Origin: Alloprevotella rava
Lineage (GTDB): Bacteria > Bacteroidota > Bacteroidia > Bacteroidales > Bacteroidaceae
NCBI RefSeq assembly: GCF_014195585.1
Contig: NZ_JACICA010000002.1
Coordinates: forward strand, 124,001-188,000
Direction of reading: 5' to 3'
DNA: 64,000 nucleotides
The notes under the pieces were generated by a model that worked only from the letters and a program-made list of their open reading frames with translations, did no database searches and had not been told where the DNA came from. Of the stretch, positions 37,295 through 45,243 are shown in pieces; position 1 is the first letter of the stretch; the number at the start of each line of letters is the position of its first letter. The translations under genes were made by a program, and so were the position numbers.

Positions 37295-38173
37295 ATGGAT
37301 AAGGAATATATCATATTTCAAGAGGATGGCTTATTTGGAGCTAAGAACCAAAGGGGAGAAGTTGTCATTCAACCTCAATACATGGAAATGCAGCCATTTA
37401 GCTGTGGGCTGTCATTAGTCAGAAACCACCAATATCAGTATGCTTACATTGATATTAACAACAAGGAAGTGGTTCGTTTTGGCATATATTCTTGGTGTGA
37501 CCCACAATTTACTTGTGGATTTTCTCGTGTAATGGGATATTTGAAAAATAAGTGGGGAATTATTGACACCTTGGGAAATATTGTTGTTCCACTGAAATAT
37601 GATAAAATATGGGTTATAAGGGAAGAATATCTCTTATCTCTTAGGGCTTTTCTCGGTGATAAAGAAGAAAGAATAAACCTTCATCTATTAGGCAATAAAG
37701 TCATCTTTGATGGTTTAACCTACATCTGTACTTATTCAGTAGAAGCATTTAAGGAATTGGTACATTGCAAGGAACTATATGTAAAGGTTCAACCTAATAC
37801 AAGACAATTGTATTTTACCTTTGGAGCCAATATAGGTTTTGTTTCTTTAAAAGGGATGCCCAAAAAGCCTGTCATCTCCATTGTTGCCAATAGTAGTGGC
37901 AAAATATTTCCTTTGCTAATGGAAAAATCAGATATAGGTAAAGCTACATTATCTCCTACTAAAGCAGTTCCTAAAAAAAACATTTCAAGAAGAACATTCC
38001 ACAAAACATCCTTTTGGGAGTATGAATCTGAAAAGATGAATGATACAGATAATTGGAGTGACCCTTACGGAGATGAGCAAGCCTATTATGGTGGATGGAG
38101 TAGAGAAGATATTGAAAGTGGATTGGCAGATGCTTATGAAGGAGATATAAATGCAAGATGGGATAATGATTAA
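37295..38173 (+). CDS. WG-repeat protein with acidic Tyr/Gly/Asp tail
   Basis: 292 residues from ATG 37295; a longer frame upstream would run through the structured region. WG-type beta repeats: DGLFGAKNQRGEVVIQPQYM, GLSLVRNHQYQYAYIDINNK, FSRVMGYLKNKWGIIDTLGN with IVVPLKYDKIW. The second half is unrecognised. The C-terminal tail (NDTDNWSDPYGDEQAYYGGW, SREDIESGLADAYEGD) is of a kind seen on Bacteroidetes accessory proteins. WG repeats usually mediate binding. It heads a same-strand cluster with retropepsin-like genes in the tRNA island. Confidence 0.75.
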   Translation: MDKEYIIFQEDGLFGAKNQRGEVVIQPQYMEMQPFSCGLSLVRNHQYQYAYIDINNKEVVRFGIYSWCDPQFTCGFSRVMGYLKNKWGIIDTLGNIVVPLKYDKIWVIREEYLLSLRAFLGDKEERINLHLLGNKVIFDGLTYICTYSVEAFKELVHCKELYVKVQPNTRQLYFTFGANIGFVSLKGMPKKPVISIVANSSGKIFPLLMEKSDIGKATLSPTKAVPKKNISRRTFHKTSFWEYESEKMNDTDNWSDPYGDEQAYYGGWSREDIESGLADAYEGDINARWDND

Positions 38174-38188
38174 AGATGTAATAAATAT

Positions 38189-38605
38189 ATGGAATTTCCA
38201 CTGAATTTAGGCTTACAAAAGACAGGCTTACCACTGATTGTAACATCAGGTAAACTAAAGAACTTGTGTTTTCTTGTTGATACAGGAGCCACACATAATG
38301 TCCTTTTTACTTATGTGTTTGAACACTTCAAGAATGAATTTAAAGTGCTTGAAGAACACCAAAGCACAATGGGTATAGAAGGGAATTATAAAGAATGTCC
38401 AACCATTGAAGCAACATTCAACTTTGAAGGAACTGACTACACTTCCACTTTCTCCGTGCTAGATGCGACTGATGCTATTGCGCAAGTACAAGCGGAAACA
38501 GGTGTTCAGATACATGGGGTGCTGGGCATCCAGTTCCTTGTAGAGAACAAGTGGATTATTGATTTTGACAGATTGGCAATAAGTACAAGCAATAAAAAGG
38601 AATAA
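38189..38605 (+). CDS. Retropepsin-like aspartic protease (clan AA)
   Basis: 138 residues. The catalytic motif LVDTGATHNVLF (Asp 31, Thr 32, Gly 33, Ala 34) and the C-terminal GVLGIQFLVENKWIIDF, equivalent to the retropepsin (I/L)(I/L)G.D.L segment, are both present, with a hydrophobic flap-like stretch between. Single-domain size implies a homodimer, or a heterodimer with the related protein at 40635. No signal peptide, so cytoplasmic. It starts 15 bp after the WG gene and 2 bp before the next gene, in one likely operon. Substrate unknown. Confidence 0.82.
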   Translation: MEFPLNLGLQKTGLPLIVTSGKLKNLCFLVDTGATHNVLFTYVFEHFKNEFKVLEEHQSTMGIEGNYKECPTIEATFNFEGTDYTSTFSVLDATDAIAQVQAETGVQIHGVLGIQFLVENKWIIDFDRLAISTSNKKE

Positions 38606-38607
38606 TA

Positions 38608-40062
38608 ATGGCAATAAAAATATATAATAATTGGTATTCCATTATCGTCAAAGTAGATAGTATAATGCGAATTTATGGGGAGAATGGTTTAGACGCTTTC
38701 TTGAAAGATTTTTTTCCGGGACCCCATACTTATAAGAGGAAACTAACAGAGAAGAGGCAAAGCAAAAGTTTTCAGTCTCTGTTCTCTAAAAGTAAACCCG
38801 TCGAAATTGAAATAGAAGAGTCTTATTCGCTTGAAGATTATTCATATCAGTATATTGCTGAAAAGTTCAATCATATAACAGGTGCTTACGGCCATGATGG
38901 GAACCTTGTGTACATCTCCTCGCTATATGAAGAAAAGATATCTGCGTGTTGTGAATGGCTAAACCAAAAAGAATTTTACGGATATAAGAGCGTAATCTAT
39001 GTGGAAGATGTAGATTACGTTATATTTGAGAAAGATGGTTTCCCCATAGATGCCTCATGGTTAGAAATCGTCGAAGTAAATAAGGGCTCTAAATGTACAA
39101 CTCCATATTACGTATATTCGATATCTCCATTTAAGCGACCTATGCATCCTACGTCATTCCCAAGTATTCAAGGTGGAATTCGCTATGAAACAGAATTTCA
39201 GTGGAATTTGAGTCAAAGATATATACAGAACAAAGAATTTAATAGATTCAGAGAATTGCGTGACGTTTCTCTCCTTTATACAAATTGTAGTGGCAGAGAT
39301 ATCGTAGAAAGTATAGACAATTGGCTTAGAGCGTATGATACTCCAATTGATTTGTCCAAACTTTCAGGAAATATGGAATATAAATTACTTTCCATCTTTG
39401 GAGATTGCATAAACACTCGCAACTTCATTTCTCTCTACCGCTTTTTGGATGATATACCCATATGCCGATTTGGAATGGATGAAGCAGAAAGTCCTGTTTC
39501 CAAGCATGATTTAACTATAAAACTAACGAGGTTATTTGAAAAGGGAAAGAAAAATTACAGTATCCAATTTCAACCAAAGAAGAACAAATACGTTGGATTA
39601 ATTCAAGGAGAAGGGATAAAAGAAATAGTAGATATTAACGTCAGACATGATAAAATAAACACATTATGGATGATTAAAGAGGAATTTCATCTTTTACTCA
39701 AAGATGCTGTTCCAGTTCTCAAACAAATTGCAAACGAATGTAATCACGGAAATCCATTATATATAGAAAGATACCTTGCTGAAAATTTCAAATATACTTT
39801 CTATGGGGAACGAGAAATCTTTGGGAGTCATGTACTAAGCAAACGCCAATTTATCATATGGTGGGAAGTCGCATATAAAAATTATGCGAAATCGGGGGCT
39901 ATTTTCCAAGTCTTTTATGACAGTGGAGGCGATAACGGTATTTGCTGTGTAATAAAAGAAAAAGGACTTGCAATATATACAACTTTTGATATTGTAGACG
40001 GTATTATTATTTCGGCAAAAGAAGAAAGAATAATACCATTCGAAGATATGAGAAGAATGTAA
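38608..40062 (+). CDS. Unrecognised 484-aa island protein
   Basis: 484 residues, no signal peptide, no clear membrane segment, rich in Ile, Lys, Tyr and Asn. I recognise no domain. It begins 2 bp after the protease stop, so the two are probably translated together. Local features: an acidic ...EIEIEESYSLEDYSYQYIAE... region near residue 70, and a C-terminal region with several Trp/Tyr (FIIWWEVAYKNYAKSG). It could be the protease's substrate or the effector of the locus; this is speculation from adjacency. Confidence 0.75.
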   Translation: MAIKIYNNWYSIIVKVDSIMRIYGENGLDAFLKDFFPGPHTYKRKLTEKRQSKSFQSLFSKSKPVEIEIEESYSLEDYSYQYIAEKFNHITGAYGHDGNLVYISSLYEEKISACCEWLNQKEFYGYKSVIYVEDVDYVIFEKDGFPIDASWLEIVEVNKGSKCTTPYYVYSISPFKRPMHPTSFPSIQGGIRYETEFQWNLSQRYIQNKEFNRFRELRDVSLLYTNCSGRDIVESIDNWLRAYDTPIDLSKLSGNMEYKLLSIFGDCINTRNFISLYRFLDDIPICRFGMDEAESPVSKHDLTIKLTRLFEKGKKNYSIQFQPKKNKYVGLIQGEGIKEIVDINVRHDKINTLWMIKEEFHLLLKDAVPVLKQIANECNHGNPLYIERYLAENFKYTFYGEREIFGSHVLSKRQFIIWWEVAYKNYAKSGAIFQVFYDSGGDNGICCVIKEKGLAIYTTFDIVDGIIISAKEERIIPFEDMRRM

Positions 40063-40087
40063 GTTTAAGTAATAAACATAAAGCATT

Positions 40088-40336
40088 ATGACAAAAGAAG
40101 AATTACGTTCATTGACCATTGAGCAACTTAATGGCATGACAGAAGAACAACTTGACGTGATTGCAAACCAAGTTATTGAGCTCCTTGAAGAAGATGAGAT
40201 AAAACAGCTTCCGAAAGAGGTTAGGAACAAGCTCAAAATCTCACGAGAAGGAGGTTTAGGCAGTTGGGAAACATGGATTGCCTTAATCATTTCCGCATTG
40301 GTAATGAGTTTGATGCAATTAATCATGGGTAAGTAG
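40088..40336 (+). CDS. Small membrane protein with acidic helical N terminus, 82 aa
   Basis: 82 residues. An N-terminal repeat-like helix (EELRSLTIEQLNGMTEEQLD) is rich in Glu and Leu, and the C terminus is a single transmembrane helix (WIALIISALVMSLMQLIMGK). So it is tail-anchored, with the soluble part inside the cell. Not recognised. Same strand and close spacing as the other island genes. Confidence 0.7.
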   Translation: MTKEELRSLTIEQLNGMTEEQLDVIANQVIELLEEDEIKQLPKEVRNKLKISREGGLGSWETWIALIISALVMSLMQLIMGK

Positions 40337-40360
40337 GAATCTGTCACGAATAAGAATACG

Positions 40361-40663
40361 ATGATTGAAGCAATAGCCATACTTGCCATAGGAGCGGCGA
40401 TACTCCTCTATGCGGAATGCCAGTCCAACAAAAAGACGATAGAAGAGCTAAGCTATAAAATAAGGCATCTGACAGGCAATTTGAATGAAGATGACAAAAG
40501 GGAAAACCAACAGCTCCTCGATGATTACCATTTTGATAAGATTGTCAGAGATTTGAAGTCGGAAGATGAATATGCCCAGCTTGAACCAGATGATGTGATA
40601 GAAGAAAGAGCAAGGGCTAAGTTCAAAAGTCTGTATGGATATGAATATAGGAAAAGCAAATGA
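40361..40663 (+). CDS. Small N-terminally anchored protein, 100 aa
   Basis: 100 residues. N-terminal membrane helix (AIAILAIGAAILLYAECQ), then a coiled-coil-like stretch (NKKTIEELSYKIRHLTGNLN) and an acidic C terminus. Not recognised. It overlaps the next gene by 29 nt, suggesting coupled translation. With the 82-aa protein it could place the operon's proteins at the inner membrane. Confidence 0.7.
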   Translation: MIEAIAILAIGAAILLYAECQSNKKTIEELSYKIRHLTGNLNEDDKRENQQLLDDYHFDKIVRDLKSEDEYAQLEPDDVIEERARAKFKSLYGYEYRKSK

Positions 40664-41093
40664 ACTCTTCATTCAAGTCAAAAGAGTAGGTTTTGCTGCT
40701 CTTATAGACAAGAGAATAAGACACAATTTTATCAATCCGGCACTCTTGGCTTTCTTCAATCTAGGGGAGAGACGGATGTATTCACTTCCTGAGAATAATA
40801 TAGGAGAAGTGAATACAAGGCCAGCGTATGACCACTCCCAACCCTTTCTTCCTGACTATGTAAATGGCATCAGCGCTAATGATGTGTTCCATTATGTGGG
40901 GAAGAAAGTGGGAAAATGCAAAGACAATAAGTTGAGGGTATGCAAAGTGTTTAGGCTTGAATTTGAGTATGAGGGATGCACTTTCTCTTTTCCTTTCCTT
41001 CTTGACAAGAGTTTGAATATTCCAGCCATATTAGGACAAGAATCATTTAACCGAATAACAAAAATAGTTATGGAAGAGAAACAAGAAACTTAG
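40635..41093 (+). CDS. Degenerate retropepsin-like protein (pseudoprotease)
   Basis: 152 residues. AALIDKRIRHNFINPALLAF aligns without gaps to the protease's FLVDTGATHNVLFTYVFEHF: the Asp (residue 25) and the His-Asn pair are kept but TGA is replaced by KRI. Near the C terminus NIPAILGQESFNRITKIVME matches the protease's QIHGVLGIQFLVENKWIIDF. It should therefore adopt the same fold without catalysis. It may dimerise with, inhibit or target the active protease. Start could also be ATG 40641. Confidence 0.68.
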   Translation: MDMNIGKANELFIQVKRVGFAALIDKRIRHNFINPALLAFFNLGERRMYSLPENNIGEVNTRPAYDHSQPFLPDYVNGISANDVFHYVGKKVGKCKDNKLRVCKVFRLEFEYEGCTFSFPFLLDKSLNIPAILGQESFNRITKIVMEEKQET

Positions 41094-41217
41094 CACTCCT
41101 CAAGTGCATTCATTGGCTTAGTATAAACTTAGCCATTGTTGGTCAATAGTTGTTCTATTGGCTTTTCAAAAGATTATTAACAGACTGACACATAATTGTT
41201 TCAGGCAGATTTATCTG

Positions 41218-41264
41218 CAGACTCATAATCTGGAGGTCCCTGGTTCAAGCCCAGGCTGGTCCAC
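41218..41264 (+). repeat. Right attachment repeat (tRNA 3' fragment)
   Basis: Copy of the last 47 bp of the tRNA(CAT) region, lacking the 5' half, so not a functional tRNA. The T-stem reads CCTGG...CCAGG instead of CCAGG...CCTGG, a paired swap that keeps base pairing. Confidence 0.9.
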
Positions 41265-41275
41265 ACAAAGAAGCT

Positions 41276-41317
41276 ATCAGCGATTTAGAAATTATCTAAA
41301 TCGCTGATTTTTCTTTT
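41276..41317 (+). terminator. Ancestral tRNA terminator beyond the island
   Basis: ATCAGCGATTTAG and CTAAATCGCTGAT pair and are followed by TTTTCTTTTT. It is probably the original terminator of the tRNA gene before the island separated them. Confidence 0.85.
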
Positions 41318-41450
41318 TGCAAAATCACTACCCTGTTTATCTTTTAATGTTAGGAACTTCAGCTTCCAAAGATGATTTTCATATTTTTATATGCACATTC
41401 ATATGAAAGACATTATTTTGTTTCTAACTTTGCAATAGAAAATAATAAAA

Positions 41451-42542
41451 ATGATAAAGAAGATTTTATGGGGCTCTGGAATGATCAGAGCTGTGGTTAT
41501 TCTGATGCTGGGAGTTATCAGCATCTCTGGAGTTTCGGCTCAAACGGCAAAGAATGATACAATTCCGAGTGCGCTGATGTATCGCATTTCAGGGAATGGG
41601 CTTACTACTCCTTCGTATATCTTCGGGTCTATGCACATCATACCTCATGAGTTTGTAAATCGTAGTCAGAAGTTTATGGACATTGCACACAACGTGCAGC
41701 GCATCGTCACGGAAATTGACCATCAACAAAGCAAGCTATTTAACGATTCAAACATGGCATCTGCTAAGGCTCTTGCCGAACAGATGCTCCCCCATCTCGT
41801 GCTCCCTGCAGACAGCCAAATGCAGGTCATCGCCCCCGAAAAATTCTACACCGTTGATTCGCTCTTACATCGCTACCGCCTGGTGAAGACTCTCGTTCCC
41901 AACGACACTTGTTGGTGGCGCTACGAACCAGGCGTGTTTACAGCAGCAGCCACGCAAATAACAATGGGGATGTATATTACTTTAGGACAAGAATATGTCA
42001 GGGTGAAACCAGAGCAAACATCAGCTATGATAGATGAATATATGAGCATATTGGCCGATTCGCTTCAGAAGGAATACGCTCAGTTGGAGTCGCTCGAATA
42101 TCAGAAAAGTCTGCTTCCTCAGCTCATTATAGACTACCGAAAAATGAAAATCGACTCCACCTATATCAACAATCTGTGCCGTGGCATTGCCAGTATGGGT
42201 GATATCCATAATAGAGCGAATATGCTATACGAAGTCATGACATCGCTGGACAATGCGATGATTTATGGGCATCAAATGATGGATGCATACATGAAGCAAG
42301 ACGGACAGCGCACGGCTCAAGTCCTCATGGTGGCCAACCAGCAAGCAGGGCAGCAAACAGGGGAACAGATAGCGCTCAGAGAGCGCAACGATCGCTGGAT
42401 GAAAGTGATCCCCTCCATGCTGAAGGAGAAATCGAACCTCTTCGTCGTTGGCCTCTTCCACCTCACCTCCACGGATAACGGACCTGGCATTGTGGAAATG
42501 CTCAAGAAAGCGGGCTACACCATTGAACCTGTACGTATCTAA
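41451..42542 (+). CDS. TraB/GumN family protein
   Basis: 363 residues with an N-terminal hydrophobic signal ([20 protein letters not shown]). The family marks are [20 protein letters not shown] with following IP, a Glu-containing IVTEIDHQQ, and C-terminal [20 protein letters not shown] with MLKKAGY. These proteins are thought to be metal-dependent hydrolases or proteases of the periplasm; function in bacteria is unsettled. It is followed 61 bp later by rubrerythrin. Confidence 0.88.
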   Translation: MIKKILWGSGMIRAVVILMLGVISISGVSAQTAKNDTIPSALMYRISGNGLTTPSYIFGSMHIIPHEFVNRSQKFMDIAHNVQRIVTEIDHQQSKLFNDSNMASAKALAEQMLPHLVLPADSQMQVIAPEKFYTVDSLLHRYRLVKTLVPNDTCWWRYEPGVFTAAATQITMGMYITLGQEYVRVKPEQTSAMIDEYMSILADSLQKEYAQLESLEYQKSLLPQLIIDYRKMKIDSTYINNLCRGIASMGDIHNRANMLYEVMTSLDNAMIYGHQMMDAYMKQDGQRTAQVLMVANQQAGQQTGEQIALRERNDRWMKVIPSMLKEKSNLFVVGLFHLTSTDNGPGIVEMLKKAGYTIEPVRI

Positions 42543-42603
42543 CAGCAAAACAGAACATCGAGAAAACGAACATAACATATTGTTTCACATAACAAACATA
42601 ACA

Positions 42604-43146
42604 ATGAAAGATTTAAAAGGAACTAAAACAGAAAAGAACCTGCAGACGGCGTTTGCAGGCGAGAGCATGGCTCGCAATAAGTACACTTTCTTTGCCTCTA
42701 AGGCAAAAAAAGACGGATTTGAGCAGATTGCAGCTCTCTTTGAGGAAACCGCTCAAAACGAGAAGGAACACGCCAAAATGTGGTACAAATACCTCAATGG
42801 TGGCAGCGTAGGCACTACCAACGAAAACCTCAAGGAAGCTGCTGACGGCGAAAACTACGAATGGACGGATATGTACGCCACCATGGCAAAGGAAGCACGC
42901 GAAGAAGGCTTCACGGAGATTGCTGCTAAGTTCGAACTCGTAGCTGCCATTGAGAAGCACCACGAAGAGCGCTACCGCAAGCTCCTTGAGAACATCGAGG
43001 AAGGCATCGTGTTTAGCCGCGACGGCGACCGCATCTGGAAGTGCCGCAACTGTGGCCACATCGTGATCGGCAAGAAAGCTCCAGAGATTTGCCCCACTTG
43101 CAACCATCCGAAGAGCTACTTCGAAATCAACGCTGAAAACTATTGA
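42604..43146 (+). CDS. rbr: Rubrerythrin
   Basis: 180 residues. The ferritin-like di-iron domain has [20 protein letters not shown] and NEKEHAKMW, plus [12 protein letters not shown], supplying the Glu and His ligands. The C-terminal rubredoxin domain has [20 protein letters not shown]. It reduces hydrogen peroxide in anaerobes. Start at ATG 42604 fits the family ([20 protein letters not shown]). Confidence 0.96.
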   Translation: MKDLKGTKTEKNLQTAFAGESMARNKYTFFASKAKKDGFEQIAALFEETAQNEKEHAKMWYKYLNGGSVGTTNENLKEAADGENYEWTDMYATMAKEAREEGFTEIAAKFELVAAIEKHHEERYRKLLENIEEGIVFSRDGDRIWKCRNCGHIVIGKKAPEICPTCNHPKSYFEINAENY

Positions 43147-43248
43147 TGCGACGAGGGAATCGCTCTGCGTGTCCGCCCATAGGCTCTATCGGTTCGGCGG
43201 CAAACTGAGCGCAAACCTCTCACAACTTAGTTTCCACAACTAAACATT

Positions 43249-43297
43249 CAAGGCTGTCATTTTGATGCTTCCCCAGCATCTATGACAGCTTTTTTAG
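43249..43297 (+). terminator. Terminator of rubrerythrin
   Basis: AAGGCTGTCAT and ATGACAGCTT pair across a loop with its own small hairpin (GATGCTTCCCCAGCATC), followed by TTTTTTAG. Confidence 0.8.
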
Positions 43298-43490
43298 TGG
43301 GTAATATACTCGCCCATCTCTTCATTTCAGCTTCTTTCATATCAGAAGTTGATACTGCCTATAAAAGTTTTAAATAAAACCATTACAGCGCAAAAACACA
43401 AATAATAGTTCAAATCTCACAACCATAGATGAGCATATAAAAAACATATTCGAAAGAGAAGAAACATGTATTCCCCTGCTAATAACGATG

Positions 43491-43814
43491 AATATCCTTA
43501 TTGCATTTTCAGATACAATAAGCCTATCCGTCGACAGCTTTATTGCGTCAGCCCACGCCCTTATTGTAATAGAGTGGGCAATAAAGGGAGCAGAGAAGTC
43601 TGTTATATCCTCTCTCCTTAGCTCTTGTTTTTTGTTGTCACGTCGTCACGTTGTCACACTTCGAGCATAACTACCTGAAAACCTATATATTATGAGCGTG
43701 ACGACGTGTGACAACAGTGTGACAACAGTGTGACAACAAAAATTTTCATTGTCACGCTCTTAAGAGATTGTTTATCAACGCTTTCCCTTCTCCGTGACAA
43801 CGTGACGACAAAAA
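43491..43814. repeat. Composite intergenic repeat, copy c
   Basis: 43491-43588 is the CCTTATTG/CAATAAGG array (copy 6, with degenerate units CAATAAGC, CTTTATTG and CAATAAAG). 43631-43814 is the GTYGTCAC block, beginning TTTTGTTGTCACGTCGTCAC and containing an extra tandem GTGTGACAACAGTGTGACAA. Same orientation as the copy at 11847. Confidence 0.82.
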
Positions 43815-43862
43815 ATGAGTTTTTCTTAGGTGGGAGAGAGGGAGAAAGTTCTCTCAACGCTT

Positions 43863-43978
43863 GCTGTGTGACACCGGCGGTGTCGGAAGTTGGTAGTGTC
43901 CTGTTTATCCGCGGGTTCACCCTCGCTCCGCTTGGGCATCACCCGCGGTTAAGCATAGAGTGCCTCCGCCGGAGGCGG
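43863..43978 (-). repeat. Three-hairpin GC-rich element, copy 1 (minus orientation)
   Basis: Read on the minus strand: CCGCCTCCGGCGGAGGCACT hairpin, TATGCTTAACCGCGGGTGAT, GGGTGAACCCGCGG, a variable link, then TTCCGACACCGCCGGTGTCA. Aligns end to end with copies at 44830 and 54400. Confidence 0.8.
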
Positions 43979-44091
43979 CAGGAAGTTAGCCTTGCTGCGG
44001 CTTATCTTTGGAGAAATATTTCCTTCTATATATTTTTTAATAAACCAGAAAAAGTTGCTTTATATAGAAACTTTATTTCTATCTTTGCCAC

Positions 44092-44422
44092 ATGAACAGA
44101 AAGATAAGAGTGTATAAAAGATACTTTTTAGACTTTATTGAACAGTTAAACGACGGAGAGCGACGAAAGATTGATTACGGCTTACAGCTACTGAAAACAC
44201 AGGAGTGGCTTTCTACAAAGTTTGTAAAACTCATTCGGGATGGTCTCTCTTGAATTACGCACGGAATGTAATGGGAATATCTATCGTGTGTTTTTCATCT
44301 TTGATGATGGGCAAATAGTTGTTTTGTTCAACGGATTTCAGAAAAAGACACGGAAGACATCGAACAAGGAAATAGAAAAAGCATTAAAAATAAAGGAAGA
44401 ATACTATGCAGAAAAAGAATAA
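44092..44422 (+). pseudogene. HigB-type (Gp49-like) toxin split by a frameshift
   Basis: ATG 44092 opens MNRKIRVYKRYFLDFIEQLN and ends at TGA 44251-44253 after ...VKLIRDGLS. The rest of the family's sequence continues in the next frame from 44240: SLELRTECNGNIYRVFFIFD, DGQIVVLFNGFQKKTRKTSN, IKEEYYAEKE. Together they make a normal RelE/HigB-like mRNA interferase of about 110 residues. A single-base change near GATGGTCTCTCTTGAATTAC breaks it; a sequencing error or programmed shift is possible. A TATCTTTG promoter-like element lies at 44079-44086. The stop overlaps the antitoxin start. Confidence 0.75.
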
Positions 44423-44711
44423 TATTATAAACTATGATGCCATATTAGAATCACGATATGGTAAAGAGGGCAGCCCTGAACGCTTGCAATTTGAAGAAGA
44501 AGCCAAGGCTTTTTATGCAGCACAACTACTTCTTCAAGCACGCAAGGAAGCCAAAGTTACACAAAGCGAACTTGCCCTGCGTGTAGGGACAACAAAGTCT
44601 TATATCTCTAAAATTGAAAATGGAGTGATAGAGCCAGGCGTAGGATTGTTTTTTCGCTTGATCAATGCACTTGGCTTGCGTATTGACATTACTAACCCGA
44701 TAGGGATGTAA
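44406..44711 (+). CDS. higA: HigA-like Xre-family antitoxin
   Basis: 101 residues. The helix-turn-helix is QARKEAKVTQSELALRVGTT with KSYISKIENGVIEPGVG after it. Typical antitoxin downstream of a Gp49-like toxin (toxin-first order, 17-nt overlap). It would neutralise the toxin and repress the operon. With the toxin frame-shifted it may now be a solitary antitoxin able to counter related toxins. Confidence 0.88.
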   Translation: MQKKNNIINYDAILESRYGKEGSPERLQFEEEAKAFYAAQLLLQARKEAKVTQSELALRVGTTKSYISKIENGVIEPGVGLFFRLINALGLRIDITNPIGM

Positions 44712-44721
44712 AGCAAAAGAA

Positions 44722-44752
44722 GAGGGAGCGAAGATGCTCCCTCTTTTGTGTT
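44722..44752 (+). terminator. Terminator of the toxin-antitoxin operon
   Basis: AGAGGGAGC and GCTCCCTCT pair and are followed by TTTGTG, directly after the antitoxin stop. Confidence 0.8.
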
Positions 44753-44829
44753 CGCGAATAGATTGTTTCGTACCCTAAATTGTATAGAAGAATTCCCTGC
44801 AGTGTGGTATTCGCCTAAGCTCATCCACA

Positions 44830-44933
44830 GTCCCCGGCGGGGACACACTATGCGTAACCGCAGGTGATGACCGAAGGGTGAACCCGTAGAGGTGAAGATC
44901 TCTCATCCTCCGACACCGTGGGTGTTGCGCAGC
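44830..44933 (+). repeat. Three-hairpin GC-rich element, copy 2
   Basis: GTCCCCGGCGGGGACACACT hairpin, ATGCGTAACCGCAGGTGATG, GGGTGAACCCGTAG, variable link, then CCGACACCGTGGGTGTTGCG. Inverted with respect to copy 1, with the toxin-antitoxin genes between them. It is followed by a GCAGCTGCTACGCTGCGCAG palindromic stretch. Confidence 0.8.
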
Positions 44934-44978
44934 TGCTACGCTGCGCAGAGAAGCGCGCAGGAAGATATAATACGACAA

Positions 44979-45011
44979 AGGGAGAATCTCACAATAGTTG
45001 AGATTCTCCCC
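44979..45011 (-). terminator. Terminator of the secreted-protein/55-aa gene pair
   Basis: GGGAGAATCTC and GAGATTCTCCC are perfectly complementary; on the minus strand they are followed by TTTGTCGTATT. Confidence 0.75.
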
Positions 45012-45036
45012 ATTCTATTCCTTTAAAGATAAAGGA

Positions 45037-45204
45037 TTATTCTTCGTCTTCTGACCAGTCGGAAGCGTTCCAGCCTTGGTTACGTGTCCAACCACCATTT
45101 TCACCAGTGGTTGTTGTGCCTGGATCAATAGGTAAAGATCCAGCAAGAACGCTTTCTGTTTCAAGATTCATTGCCTTTACGGCAGGTTCGATATACTTCT
45201 TCAT
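45037..45204 (-). CDS. Small protein, 55 aa, downstream of secreted protein
   Basis: 55 residues beginning MKKYIEPAVKAMNLETESVL, then a Gly/Thr/Asn-rich part and an acidic end (SDWSEDEE). The N-terminal pattern MKK.I.P...........S.L is common to short Prevotella proteins of unknown role. No signal peptide or membrane segment. It starts 39 bp after the stop of the 791-aa secreted protein on the same strand and is followed by a terminator, so the two probably share a transcript. Confidence 0.7.
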   Translation of the reverse strand: MKKYIEPAVKAMNLETESVLAGSLPIDPGTTTTGENGGWTRNQGWNASDWSEDEE

Positions 45205-45243
45205 GTGTATTCACTTTTTATTTGTAAAGATTAGGGATGTTAT

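Larger units (their letters stand above)
36483..41264. mobile_element. Genomic island integrated in tRNA(CAT), about 4.7 kb
   Basis: A 47-bp direct repeat of the tRNA 3' end bounds the region: 36483-36529 and 41218-41264, identical except for two positions that swap one T-stem base pair. A second, imperfect 19-bp direct repeat lies just inside both ends (TGTTGGTCTATTGTTGTTC at 36621-36639, TGTTGGTCAATAGTTGTTC at 41137-41155). The content is AT-rich and unlike its neighbours. Integrase and replication-gene remnants at the left end show it was a mobile element that is now fixed or needs a helper. Confidence 0.85.

Noticed and set aside
41218-41264. A second tRNA gene
   Set aside because: Only the 3' half is present; no acceptor 5' strand or D arm upstream. 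It is the right end of the island.
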